Below, piece after piece: positions 18,255 to 25,826 of a DNA stretch of 40,140 nucleotides. Location: the NCBI GenBank assembly GCA_025454425.1, contig JALOOL010000013.1, positions 1 to 40,140 on the forward strand, written 5' to 3'. Below the pieces are notes generated by a model. It did not search any database, was not told the DNA's origin, and worked only from the letters and a program-made list of their open reading frames with translations. Positions within the stretch are counted from its first letter, which is position 1. Every line of letters starts with the position of its first letter. The stretch comes from Hydrococcus sp. Prado102 (GTDB taxonomy: Bacteria; Cyanobacteriota; Cyanobacteriia; Cyanobacteriales; Microcystaceae). The position numbers and the translations under genes are program-made.

Positions 18255-20027
18255 ATGATTACTAACCTAAAAACCGATGTTCTTATTGTAGGCGGAGGAA
18301 CCGGAGGAACTGCTGCTGCCATACAAGCTGCCCGTCGCGGCGTTAAAACTACCTTAGTGAGCGAATTTTCCTGGTTGGGAGGAATGCTGACAGCAGCAGG
18401 CGTATGCGCGCCCGATGGGAATGAATTAGTTGCTTGGCAAACGGGACTCTGGGGAGCTTTTTTACAAGCTTTGCAATGCAAACAAAAGGGAGGATTGGAT
18501 AACAGTTGGGTTAGTTTGTTTACTTACGATCCTCGCACGGGTGCAGAAATTTTTGCTGAGTGGGTCGCTCGTTTACCTAATTTGCATTGGATTAGCGGAC
18601 AAATTCCTCTAGAAGTGATGCGTCAGGGAAACTGCATTACAGGAGTTAGATTTGCCGATTATTCGATTGAAGCTAAAATTGCGATCGACGGTACGGAATT
18701 AGGCGATTTAATAGCGCTAGCAGATGTTCCCTATCGTTGGGGTTGGGAGTTGCAAAGCGAATTCAACGAACCTAGCGCCCCCGTTGCCTTTAATGAGTTA
18801 ACGCAACGCTATCCCGTTCAATCTCCAACTTGGGTCTTTATCTTACAAGATTATCAAAACTTCTCCTCTAGGGCGCAAGGCTTGCGCCCCTACACTAACA
18901 TTTCCCCCTCTCTGTTCAAGGGTGCATGGGCTAACTATGGGGCAGAAAAATTCCTAAACTACGGGCGGCTTCCTGGGGATTTATTTATGATTAATTGGCC
19001 GATCTGTGGTAACGATTATGGAGAAGGATTAACCCGTTTAATTGAATCTGGATCGTCGCGTCGAGAATTCCTTGAGGAAGCGTTTTGTCACAGTCAAAAT
19101 TTTGCTTATTTTATTCAAAAAGAATTAGGACAGCGTTACGGATTAGCAGAAGATATTTTTCCTCAAAAAGAGGGGGCTTTTGCGCTTCATCCTTACTATC
19201 GAGAAAGCCGTAGAATTATCGGACAAGTAACTGTAACCGAAAAAGATATTTTACCGATTAATAATGGATGCGTTGCTGCATTACCGATCGCAGAAGATGG
19301 ACGAGTAAGCGCGATCGCCATTGGAAATTATGCTAACGATCATCACTATCCGGGAGTTGAGTTTCCCTTACAACCTAAATCGATTCGTTGGGGAGGACGT
19401 TGGACGGGTACGCCTTTTACTATTCCTTACGGTTCATTAGTTCCTAATTCAATTGAAGGATTGTTAGTTTGCGAGAAAAATATTTCGGTTTCTCATATCG
19501 CTAATGGTAGCACTCGCTTACAACCTGTGGTGATGAATATCGGTCAAGCTGCGGGGATGGCTGCTGCATTGTGTATAGAATTGAATTGTCAGCCTCACGA
19601 AGTCCCGATTCGACAAATTCAAGAAGCTTTGTTAACAGATTCTGTAGCTCCTTCTGCGGTGATTCCTTTGTATAATTTAGTTCCAGAACATCGCGATCGC
19701 ATTGATTGGCAAAGATATTATTTAGATCGTCGAGAAGATTATCCTCTCGATGGCAATTGTCCTTGTCAAGAGATGATTTCTGAAGCACAAAATTGTCACT
19801 TTTATCAAGGAATTTTTCGTTCGCGTAATCATCAACAATACAGTATTACTTTAACCAAAACAGCACCGCAAGGTAAGAAAGTTTGGTCGTTAATTACGAC
19901 GCGCCCCGAAATCAATTTGCAATTGCAAAATTGTCAAGATGGTCAATTGATTTCTTTATGGGGACGTTGTAATTTTTCAGGAGGATGGTTATTGGCACTC
20001 CACGGATTCAAAATACATGAATTTTAG
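18255..20027 (+). CDS. FAD-dependent oxidoreductase (590 aa)
   Basis: Large flavoprotein of the FAD_oxidored type. The dinucleotide-binding motif GGGTGG is at 13-18 in a DVLIVGGG strand context, with an acidic residue ending the second strand (TTLVSEFSW). A conserved glycine-rich region near residues 425-440 (NIGQAAGMAAAL) closes the FAD site. A C-terminal part of about 100 residues looks like a separate beta domain. The substrate is unknown; relatives are annotated only as FAD-dependent oxidoreductases. It follows the Dpm-GtrA gene by 63 bases and may share its transcript. A palindromic repeat is embedded in frame at 18871-18889, encoding roughly SRAQGLRPY (residues 205-213). Confidence 0.8.
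   Translation: MITNLKTDVLIVGGGTGGTAAAIQAARRGVKTTLVSEFSWLGGMLTAAGVCAPDGNELVAWQTGLWGAFLQALQCKQKGGLDNSWVSLFTYDPRTGAEIFAEWVARLPNLHWISGQIPLEVMRQGNCITGVRFADYSIEAKIAIDGTELGDLIALADVPYRWGWELQSEFNEPSAPVAFNELTQRYPVQSPTWVFILQDYQNFSSRAQGLRPYTNISPSLFKGAWANYGAEKFLNYGRLPGDLFMINWPICGNDYGEGLTRLIESGSSRREFLEEAFCHSQNFAYFIQKELGQRYGLAEDIFPQKEGAFALHPYYRESRRIIGQVTVTEKDILPINNGCVAALPIAEDGRVSAIAIGNYANDHHYPGVEFPLQPKSIRWGGRWTGTPFTIPYGSLVPNSIEGLLVCEKNISVSHIANGSTRLQPVVMNIGQAAGMAAALCIELNCQPHEVPIRQIQEALLTDSVAPSAVIPLYNLVPEHRDRIDWQRYYLDRREDYPLDGNCPCQEMISEAQNCHFYQGIFRSRNHQQYSITLTKTAPQGKKVWSLITTRPEINLQLQNCQDGQLISLWGRCNFSGGWLLALHGFKIHEF
18871..18889. repeat. Palindromic repeat inserted in frame within FAD oxidoreductase gene
   Basis: GGGCGCAAG, one base, then CTTGCGCCC forms a perfect 9-base-pair stem, flanked by TA on the left and CTAC on the right. 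A very similar unit, GGGCGCA-TGGCG-TGCGCCC, lies between genes at 32196-32214. The copy here is read through as about seven extra codons without breaking the frame. Confidence 0.65.
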
Positions 20028-20042
20028 AGGTTTTCTAAAAAA

Positions 20043-20333
20043 TTACTTGAGTGTATAACCGCGTTTTTTCATACAATCTGCTAAGGTTTGCTCGTAAGCT
20101 TGTAAACGCTGTTGTCGATTTTGCTGTTCTTGGGGAGAGGATTGAGCTTCTTGAGTAACAGGTTGAGTGGGATCGATGTCAGCTTGTTCTTTCGCCTGTC
20201 CGCGACATTCCTCTATGTCTTTGGTTTGTTGTTCTTGGCTTTGTCCGCGATCGGGATAGATATAAGATTCTCCGTAGCTTTTCCCCGCGATAACGAAATT
20301 AGCAGCGACGAGCGCAAAAATTAGGGATTTAAT
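20043..20333 (-). CDS. Small exported protein frame with no conventional start codon, directly behind ruvB
   Basis: After the ruvB stop (20361-20363) the same frame stays open for about 105 codons to a TAA at 20043-20045. The translation is protein-like: a basic start and hydrophobic stretch (KSLIFALVAANFVIAGKSYG), a Gln/Glu-rich middle (IEECRGQAKEQADID, then SSPQEQQNRQQ) and a tail AYEQTLADCMKKRGYTLK with two cysteines overall. It looks like a small secreted cyanobacterial protein with a signal peptide. No ATG, GTG or TTG precedes the signal-like part; the best candidate start is ATT at 20333 (ATT AAA TCC). It may use ATT, be made by ruvB readthrough, or have lost its start. The opposite-strand 70-codon frame here looks like its shadow. 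Confidence 0.5.
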   Translation of the reverse strand: MKSLIFALVAANFVIAGKSYGESYIYPDRGQSQEQQTKDIEECRGQAKEQADIDPTQPVTQEAQSSPQEQQNRQQRLQAYEQTLADCMKKRGYTLK

Positions 20334-20360
20334 GAGATGTTTGGAGCTAATTTTAGCTTG

Positions 20361-21482
20361 TTATCTTTTAAAAATTGATAGCTGTTCGCCCGTTGAAGTT
20401 CCTTTTATTCCTAAATGTTTATAAGCAGCCTCTGTAGCAACGCGACCTCTGGGGGTGCGATTGATATAACCTATTTGTAGCAAATAAGGTTCGTAAACCT
20501 CTTCAATAGTTTTGCGATCTTCCCCTGTAGCCGCGGCGACAGCTTCTAATCCTACCGGGCCGCCATGAAATTGCTCGATAATCGTATTTAAGACTAGTCT
20601 ATCCGTCCAATCGAGTCCTCGCGAGTCTACATTTAATACGTCCAATGCCTCAGAAGCTAGTTCTTCATCAATAGTATCTATCTTTTTAACTTGCACGTAG
20701 TCTCTTACTCGTCTGAGCAATCGGTTAGCAATGCGAGGTGTTCCTCTGGCGCGACGAGCGATTTCTTGCGCTCCTGCTTCGGTAATCGGAGCATTCAAAA
20801 TCTGTGCCGTTCTTAGTACAATAAGCGTTAGTTCGTCAGTTTCGTAAAAGCGCAATCGTTGAATTAAACCAAAGCGATCGCGCAATGGCGATGTAAGCGC
20901 TCCTATCTTGGTTGTCGCACCGATGAGCGTAAATGGCGGTAACGGAATGCTGCGAATTTTGGTGCTTTGACCTTTACCAATCGTCACGTCTAAGCGATAA
21001 TCTTCCATCGCTGGATACAGTAACTCTTCGGTGACGCGATTGAGGCGATGGATTTCATCGATAAAAAGGATATCCCCAGGTTTAAGACCTACCAATAATC
21101 CGCTAATGTCTCTCTGACGTTCTAAGGCGGGTGCTGCTGTAATTTTACAGCTAACTCCCATTTCTGCGGCTAGAATCAGGGACATGGTGGTTTTTCCCAA
21201 TCCAGGAGGCCCGTAGAGCAACAGGTGATCGAGTGCTTCTCCTCTGGTTTTTGCAGCACTAATCGCGACTTTAAGAATTTCTTTTAAATCTTTTTGTCCG
21301 ATGTAGTCGTCGAGGCGTTGAGGACGAATTTTTTCTTCGTTGTTGTCGGTTTCGTCTAACGCAGCAGTAGCAAGTAAGATATTTTCTTCTTGTGAAGGGT
21401 TAGATTGATTTTGACGCTTTCTTTTTGCTTGACGGTCGTCGGATGGTGTATTGTCTTGGGAGTTGGAGCGTTTGATTGCCAT
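20361..21482 (-). CDS. ruvB: Holliday junction branch-migration helicase RuvB
   Basis: AAA+ motor that, with RuvA, drives branch migration of Holliday junctions in recombination repair. Walker A GPPGLGKT is at 91-98 and Walker B has D142/E143 (FIDEIHRL). The sensor region [18 protein letters not shown] follows, then the C-terminal winged helix ([16 protein letters not shown]). The frame runs further upstream to 21596, but that part is not RuvB-like. The ATG at 21482 gives MAIKRSNSQ, usual for cyanobacterial RuvB, and 373 aa. The first 50 residues are a charged, poorly conserved extension. The start codon lies 180 bases from the divergent amidohydrolase gene, with a HIP1 site between them. Confidence 0.96.
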   Translation of the reverse strand: MAIKRSNSQDNTPSDDRQAKRKRQNQSNPSQEENILLATAALDETDNNEEKIRPQRLDDYIGQKDLKEILKVAISAAKTRGEALDHLLLYGPPGLGKTTMSLILAAEMGVSCKITAAPALERQRDISGLLVGLKPGDILFIDEIHRLNRVTEELLYPAMEDYRLDVTIGKGQSTKIRSIPLPPFTLIGATTKIGALTSPLRDRFGLIQRLRFYETDELTLIVLRTAQILNAPITEAGAQEIARRARGTPRIANRLLRRVRDYVQVKKIDTIDEELASEALDVLNVDSRGLDWTDRLVLNTIIEQFHGGPVGLEAVAAATGEDRKTIEEVYEPYLLQIGYINRTPRGRVATEAAYKHLGIKGTSTGEQLSIFKR

Positions 21483-21662
21483 GAGCGCTTTTGTTGCTTG
21501 GACAAGCTTAAGGAACAAGCATATCCTATTTTTATATGTTAGCTTTCTCTGTTTTGGGATTGCTATGAATGCAGAAGTGCGATCGCACCATCCCATAGAT
21601 AGACCAAATTTTCATCTAAACTATCAGAAAATAGGTAAATAGTAAAAAATCGATTTAATTAA

Positions 21663-22964
21663 ATGATTCCTAAACGCGATCGCTATTGGTTAAAAAATGC
21701 CCACATCCCTGCTTGCTTAATCGAAAATAGCAACTTCCCTACACAAACAAAAGAAGGTTTATCCTTAGTCGATTTAGAAATTAGCAATGGAATAATTGCC
21801 AGAATTATTGCTGCTTCTTCTAGCACTCCCGATACCGATTTTGTTGACTTGCGTAAAGGAATTATTTTTCCTGGATTTATCGATATACATACCCATCTAG
21901 ATAAAAGTCATATTTGGGAACGTTCCCCCAATTTAGACGGTACGTTTGATAATGCTTTGAAAATTGCTAAAAATGACTCGCAAACTTATTGGAATGCAGA
22001 AGATCTCTATCGCCGCATGGAATTTAGCATTAAATGCGACTATGCTCATGGAACAACAGCAATTAGAACTCATATCGATTCTTTTGGCAAACAAGCAGAG
22101 ATTAGTTTTGGAGTTTTTAAAACACTTCAAAAAGAGTGGTCGGAGCGAGTTACTTTACAAGCAGTTTCTCTCGTTTCTTTAGATTATTATCAAACGCCGG
22201 AAGGAGTTGCTTTAGCCGATAAGGTTGCTGAAGTAGGAGGAATTTTGGGAGGAGTTGCTTATACAAATCCCGATTTAGATAATCAAATAGATGCTACTTT
22301 TTTACTTGCTAAAGAAAGAAATCTCAATCTCGATTTTCATGTCGATGAAAATGGCGAAATTGATTCGATTTGCTTGCAAAAAATTGCCGAAGCTGCCTTA
22401 AGACATCAATTCACAGGACAAATTATTTGCGGTCACTGTTGCAGTTTAGCCGTTCAACCGCCAGAAATTGCCAACAAAACGATCGCTCTAGTCAAACAAG
22501 CTAATATTGGTATTGTTAGCTTACCAATGTGTAATTTATATCTTCAAGATCGCCAAAGCGCACAAACTCCTTATTGGCGAGGCGTTACTAAAGTAAAAGA
22601 GTTAAAACAACAAGGAATTCCCGTTACTTTTGGCAGCGATAATTGTCGAGATCCTTTTTATGGATTTGGCGATCGCGATGGATTAGAAGTCTTTACACAA
22701 GCGGTTAGAATTGCCCATCTCGATACGCCTTATGATGATTGGTGTTGTAGCGTTACAAAAACGCCAGCCGATTTAATGGGACTGCCAAAATTGGGAAGAA
22801 TTGAGATAGGATTACCAGCGGATTTAGTATTATTTAAAGCGAGATATTTTAGCGAATTGTTATCGCGTTCTCAGCGCGATCGCATCGTTCTTCGACAAGG
22901 AAAACAAATCGATACAACGTTACCCGATTATTCAGAATTAGACGATTTAATTTTGAACTCCTAA
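21663..22964 (+). CDS. Cytosine-deaminase-like metal-dependent amidohydrolase (433 aa)
   Basis: Amidohydrolase-superfamily enzyme closest in pattern to CodA-type cytosine deaminases. The metal-binding HxH is at 76/78 (DIHTHLDKSH), followed by TTAIRTHID (141-149), H226/D228/E229 (DFHVDENGE), H258 (CGHCCSLA) and the metal-binding Asp326 (GSDNCRDPFYGFGD). All expected ligands are present, so it should be active; the substrate could be cytosine or another cyclic amidine or N-heterocycle. The protein is cytosolic, with no signal peptide. Its last 18 bases overlap the convergent holin-like gene. A decayed copy of its C-terminus lies about 450 bases downstream, so the gene was once duplicated. Confidence 0.85.
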   Translation: MIPKRDRYWLKNAHIPACLIENSNFPTQTKEGLSLVDLEISNGIIARIIAASSSTPDTDFVDLRKGIIFPGFIDIHTHLDKSHIWERSPNLDGTFDNALKIAKNDSQTYWNAEDLYRRMEFSIKCDYAHGTTAIRTHIDSFGKQAEISFGVFKTLQKEWSERVTLQAVSLVSLDYYQTPEGVALADKVAEVGGILGGVAYTNPDLDNQIDATFLLAKERNLNLDFHVDENGEIDSICLQKIAEAALRHQFTGQIICGHCCSLAVQPPEIANKTIALVKQANIGIVSLPMCNLYLQDRQSAQTPYWRGVTKVKELKQQGIPVTFGSDNCRDPFYGFGDRDGLEVFTQAVRIAHLDTPYDDWCCSVTKTPADLMGLPKLGRIEIGLPADLVLFKARYFSELLSRSQRDRIVLRQGKQIDTTLPDYSELDDLILNS

Positions 22965-23309
22965 TCCAGCTACGCTTAGTATTTGATAAGTTAAAGAATT
23001 GACCAACCCTAACAAAAAAGCGCCGATTAAAGCGCTCCAAAATCCAAAGCGCAGTCTAAAACCATTAACGAGAGCGGCAGCTAAACCAAAAACGATCGCA
23101 TTAATGACAAATAAAAATAGCCCCAAAGTTATAACGATAAAAGGAATTCCTAACACGAATAAAATCGGCTTAACGAGCGCATTTAAAAGACCAAAAACAG
23201 CCGCTGAAATGAGCGCTTTACCAAAGGTATCAATTTCTACGCCGATAGGCAGTTTGGAGATAATTAAGAGGCTAACAGCAGTGACCAACCAAGCAATTAA
23301 AAGATCCAT
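22947..23309 (-). CDS. Small four-helix membrane protein, phage-holin-family / YvlD-like
   Basis: 120 aa with four hydrophobic segments (about 2-20, 28-52, 55-80, 87-115). It matches the widespread bacterial family annotated as phage holin family protein (YvlD type), marked by NALVKPIL and LGLFLFVINAI. Despite the name, no phage genes surround it, and the role is unknown. TAGGAG followed by a HIP1 octamer sits just before the ATG. Its 3' end overlaps the 3' end of the convergent amidohydrolase by 18 bases. Confidence 0.8.
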   Translation of the reverse strand: MDLLIAWLVTAVSLLIISKLPIGVEIDTFGKALISAAVFGLLNALVKPILFVLGIPFIVITLGLFLFVINAIVFGLAAALVNGFRLRFGFWSALIGAFLLGLVNSLTYQILSVAGLGVQN

Positions 23310-23419
23310 TGCGATCGCTCCTATTTTCTATTAACTTAGCTTAATTTTAGTATTACTTAAGTCGAAAGATTTTAACAAATTGTTATCTGTTGGGAAGGCG
23401 ATTCCATTGGAAAGGTTAT

Positions 23420-23500
23420 GTGGATCGCATTGTACTTCGACAAGGTAAATAAACCGATACGATTCGACTCGACTATGCAGAATTAAACAATAAGCTATAA
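23420..23500 (+). pseudogene. Relic of a duplicated amidohydrolase gene (C-terminal tail)
   Basis: Reading from 23420 gives VDRIVLRQGK, a stop (TAA, 23450-23452), then TDTIRLDYAELNNKL and a second stop. The intact gene at 21663-22964 ends DRIVLRQGKQIDT, TLPDYSELDDLIL. Nine residues in a row are identical and the rest aligns with few changes. The internal stop replaces a CAA codon. Upstream of the relic the match fades. This is the tail of a second copy that has otherwise been lost. Confidence 0.8.
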
Positions 23501-23539
23501 TAGATAAAATTAATTAATTATAAAGATATCCAGTAACGA

Positions 23540-23745
23540 GGTGTGAATGTTTGACACTCCCGCCGATAAATCGGGGGATTCTTAGTTCAACGAGTCCACT
23601 TAACATAAGTTCCTTGCGAGATCCTTCGCTGTCGCTCAGGACGCTTCGCGCTTAAGCCAGAGGTGGTTCTCGCGCCTTCGCGTTAACTTTGGGCGTGCCC
23701 CGCCCTAGTTGTATTTCTACAAAATTTGATTTGGCTCAAATGCTG
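23540..23745 (-). mobile_element. Probable remnant of a TnpB-type (IS200/IS605 family) transposon end
   Basis: On the minus strand, frames around 23720-23640 read RNTTRAG and, after a frame change, ARPKLT, then RENHLWLKREAS. This resembles the variable C-terminal tail of cyanobacterial TnpB proteins. It is followed by GAATCCCCCGATTTATCGG (an imperfect hairpin, 23559-23577) and GTGTCAAACATTCACACC. Such a hairpin after tnpB marks the right end of the element and the 3' part of its guide RNA. The body of tnpB is gone. Short palindromic repeats (around 23625-23685) seem to have entered the remnant. The assignment is from memory of such ends, not a search. Confidence 0.45.
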
Positions 23746-23929
23746 GTCGCCTAGTTCCTGTTAATCTTTTACCCACTTCCAGGAGGGACAAAATGTACTA
23801 CTAGAACAACGAAGTAGAACCCCATAGATTAAGTTGTCAAGGTACAGCGTTAACCGTTAGGTTACTGGGTTTTTTAAGAGGTTGATTACCCTGACCTCCG
23901 TACTAATTATTTCAAAAGTTGAAAGCAAT

Positions 23930-24256
23930 ATGTGTGAAGATTTCGTAAAGCCAGTCCGCCATTCATCTCCTGATAAATCGGGAGTCTTCTGGCTCACATT
24001 TGAGAAAAATCTGTTAGCTTTACTCGCTGCTTCTGCAAGCTTATCAGTTATGTTGTTGATGGCTAACACCGCTTATGCGGCTCCAATCGTAGCGAAAAAT
24101 TTAGGCCTTGTCTCTACACCAATTGTACGAGTTGTCAGTTTAAATTTGGCAAATCCCACCCTTAACTTAACCAATCAAACCAGCAATCCTATTTTGCATA
24201 ATTTAGGATGCGCCTGCGCTTCTTGTACGGGATTTTCTAAACAACTGTCTATTTAA
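23930..24256 (+). CDS. Small exported protein with C-terminal CxCxxC motif, function unknown
   Basis: 108 aa from the ATG at 23930 (the frame is open from 23882 but the extra N-terminus is not convincing). A hydrophilic start (MCEDFVKPVRHSSPDKS) leads into a long hydrophobic signal-like stretch (about residues 27-46) ending ANTAYAAP, a likely cleavage site. The mature part is rich in Leu, Asn and Thr and carries GCACASCTG near its end. I do not recognise a named family. CxCxxC could bind metal or form disulfides. The DNA at 23964-23982 (CTCCTGATAAATCGGGAG) resembles the hairpin of the transposon remnant upstream, so the 5' part may derive from it. Confidence 0.6.
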   Translation: MCEDFVKPVRHSSPDKSGVFWLTFEKNLLALLAASASLSVMLLMANTAYAAPIVAKNLGLVSTPIVRVVSLNLANPTLNLTNQTSNPILHNLGCACASCTGFSKQLSI

Positions 24257-24286
24257 AAAAGTTCGTTAAGGTAAATTAGCGATTGA

Positions 24287-24312
24287 TACGGGCGAATAAC
24301 CATTCGCCCGTA
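24287..24312. terminator. Hairpin between convergent genes
   Basis: TACGGGCGAAT, loop AACC, ATTCGCCCGTA: a perfect 11-base-pair stem with a 4-base loop. It lies 30 bases after the exported-protein stop and 40 bases from the end of the convergent EcsC-like gene, so it could end both transcripts. No clean T-run follows, so it may equally be an interspersed palindromic repeat. Confidence 0.6.
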
Positions 24313-24352
24313 CAGTTAAATATTAAAGTTTTCTCTGTATTTTTTGCTAAAG

Positions 24353-25072
24353 TTATCCGATAGTAATTTCTACAGGTTGAGGAACGAGCGAGCCGATATA
24401 TTCTGGGGTTGAATTCTCAAAATATTCGATCGCCAGTCTACCTATTCCCTGAGTCGTCACCCAATCAAGACCGCCGCCTATCGCGGCTCCCATCGCTCCC
24501 AGTGCAACAGTACTAAAAGACTTTTGTACTATTTTTTTGGCAACTTTTTTGCCAAGTGCTTGACATAATGCCTCAGTTAATGCTTTTGTGGCGAATTTAG
24601 AGCTTTCTTTGGCGGCTAGGCGAGTTGCAGTTTGTTTGAGAGAATCGACGGTTTTAAGAGCGCTTTCGTTGAAGAAAATTGTTGCTTCTGTCTCGACGAA
24701 TTTTTTTAACTCTTCGATCGAGCCGTTAGAAATTAATAGTAAAATAGCAGTCTTAAGATCGCTATTGTGTGGAGTATAGCCATAAATATCAGCAAGACAG
24801 CGAATCATAAAACTCTGGATTCTCCAACCTTTAATAATATCGAGTGGAAGCGCGATCGGTAAAGTAATTGCGGTTCCCAATCCAGTAACCGCACCAAATA
24901 ATCCGTTATTAAACGATTGTTCGTCAACAATTTTTTGAGCAATATCTCGCCGACTCAGTGAAGGATAAGTCGAACGAATTGTTTCTATATATTTTTTTGA
25001 TTCTTGAGAATCAACAGTAAAAATCCATTCAAATACGGTATTAAATGATTGCTCTACAATTGGGGCGTACAT
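24353..25072 (-). CDS. EcsC-like protein (239 aa)
   Basis: Probable EcsC-family protein. It has an N-terminal helical part, a hydrophobic Gly/Leu/Pro-rich stretch at about residues 57-82 (TGLGTAITLPIALPLDI) and a second Gly/Ala-rich hydrophobic stretch at about 190-208 (TVALGAMGAAIGGGLDW). IRCLADIYGY and the tail RLAIEYF are what suggested the family. The biochemical role of the family is not settled. AAAGGAA sits 6 bases before the ATG. Upstream is a gene-poor AT-rich stretch, so it is probably transcribed alone. Confidence 0.6.
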   Translation of the reverse strand: MYAPIVEQSFNTVFEWIFTVDSQESKKYIETIRSTYPSLSRRDIAQKIVDEQSFNNGLFGAVTGLGTAITLPIALPLDIIKGWRIQSFMIRCLADIYGYTPHNSDLKTAILLLISNGSIEELKKFVETEATIFFNESALKTVDSLKQTATRLAAKESSKFATKALTEALCQALGKKVAKKIVQKSFSTVALGAMGAAIGGGLDWVTTQGIGRLAIEYFENSTPEYIGSLVPQPVEITIG

Positions 25073-25454
25073 AAAGTATTCCTTTTAGTATTTGGTCAAT
25101 TGAAAATTGACGGGTAAAGGGGAAAAGAAATCTTTAACTAGTGACTGGTGGCTGATAATTGGAAAGCGCGCGCTTTCGTCAATCACCGCTCGCCGATGCG
25201 GATACCATTATCCATCACAAGCAACTTAACACAGCACTAGTTTTAATCCAATATATTCAATTTTTTATAATATATTTCTCTATATTTATATTGGTTAACC
25301 AATCGTTACAGTGTCGCGATCGCTAAACATGAGATTGGCTAGCAAATACAAAAAAATTATAAATTATATATTAGTAATTAATAAAACCATTCAAGTCAGT
25401 CAATCTTAAATAAGAGATTGTAATTAACTTTATTACAAATTCCGAATTATTTGG
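25073..25454. other. Gene-free AT-rich spacer with inverted repeats
   Basis: No coding frame is seen. It holds a 16-base perfect palindrome GAAAGCGCGCGCTTTC (25162-25177), an inverted repeat CCAATATA/TATATTGG (25248-25255 and 25287-25294) around a very AT-rich core, and one HIP1 site near 25316. It would carry the promoter of the EcsC-like gene. Confidence 0.6.
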
Positions 25455-25739
25455 TTAAGGCTCCTGCTCTCTAGGTAAAAAGCGATTCATAATTTCAAGC
25501 ATTCTGGCTTGTCGCTCGTCTATCTCATCGAATCGTTCGTAAAAATCCGCTTGTGTCTCGTAAAAATCGGATTGCGAACGAGCAACGCGCGCTAAGAGTT
25601 GATAAATTCCATTGCGGTCTTTTTTCCACTCCTCGCGATCTTTCTGCCATTCATTTTTTAGCTCGGTTATGCTAGTGTTTAAAGCTTGAATTGCCTTAGC
25701 ATTAGAAGCGATTAGCTGCTTTAATTCTTCGTCAGACAT
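25455..25739 (-). CDS. Small coiled-coil protein, unknown function (94 aa)
   Basis: Short, strongly charged helical protein with no cysteine. The first part (about residues 3-50) has heptad-like spacing (LIASNAKAIQALNTSITELK), then EWQKDREEWKKDRN, then a second helix with a repeated phrase (SDFYETQADFYERFDEIDE). It ends in MLEIMNRFLPREQEP. Small proteins of this style are common next to cyanobacterial PIN or Uma2 genes, but no such partner adjoins here. The ATG has AGGAG 8 bases upstream, good support for translation. The gene is 87 bases downstream of another hypothetical on the same strand. Confidence 0.7.
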   Translation of the reverse strand: MSDEELKQLIASNAKAIQALNTSITELKNEWQKDREEWKKDRNGIYQLLARVARSQSDFYETQADFYERFDEIDERQARMLEIMNRFLPREQEP

Positions 25740-25826
25740 CGATTAAACTCCTAACAGATATAGATTTTCAACTACTTCCTGGTTGCTACGAACAACTAAA
25801 GAATTAGTTCTATTATCTACCCTCGC

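Noticed and set aside
20112-20324. 70-codon plus-strand frame behind the FAD oxidoreductase
   Set aside because: The opposite strand has a better protein-like reading (signal segment, Gln-rich body), so this frame is taken as its shadow.
21483-21596. 38-codon N-terminal extension of RuvB
   Set aside because: It starts at a non-ATG codon, covers the promoter region and HIP1 site, and has no RuvB character; the ATG at 21482 gives the usual start.
22947-23309. Prophage or lysis cassette suggested by the holin-family protein
   Set aside because: No endolysin, structural or integrase gene is nearby, and this family is mostly chromosomal in bacteria.
23793-23804. ATG after GGAGGGACAAA as a possible gene start
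   Set aside because: The ribosome-site-like sequence is good, but the frame stops after three codons (ATG TAC TAC TAG). It may be decayed transposon sequence; no gene is supported.
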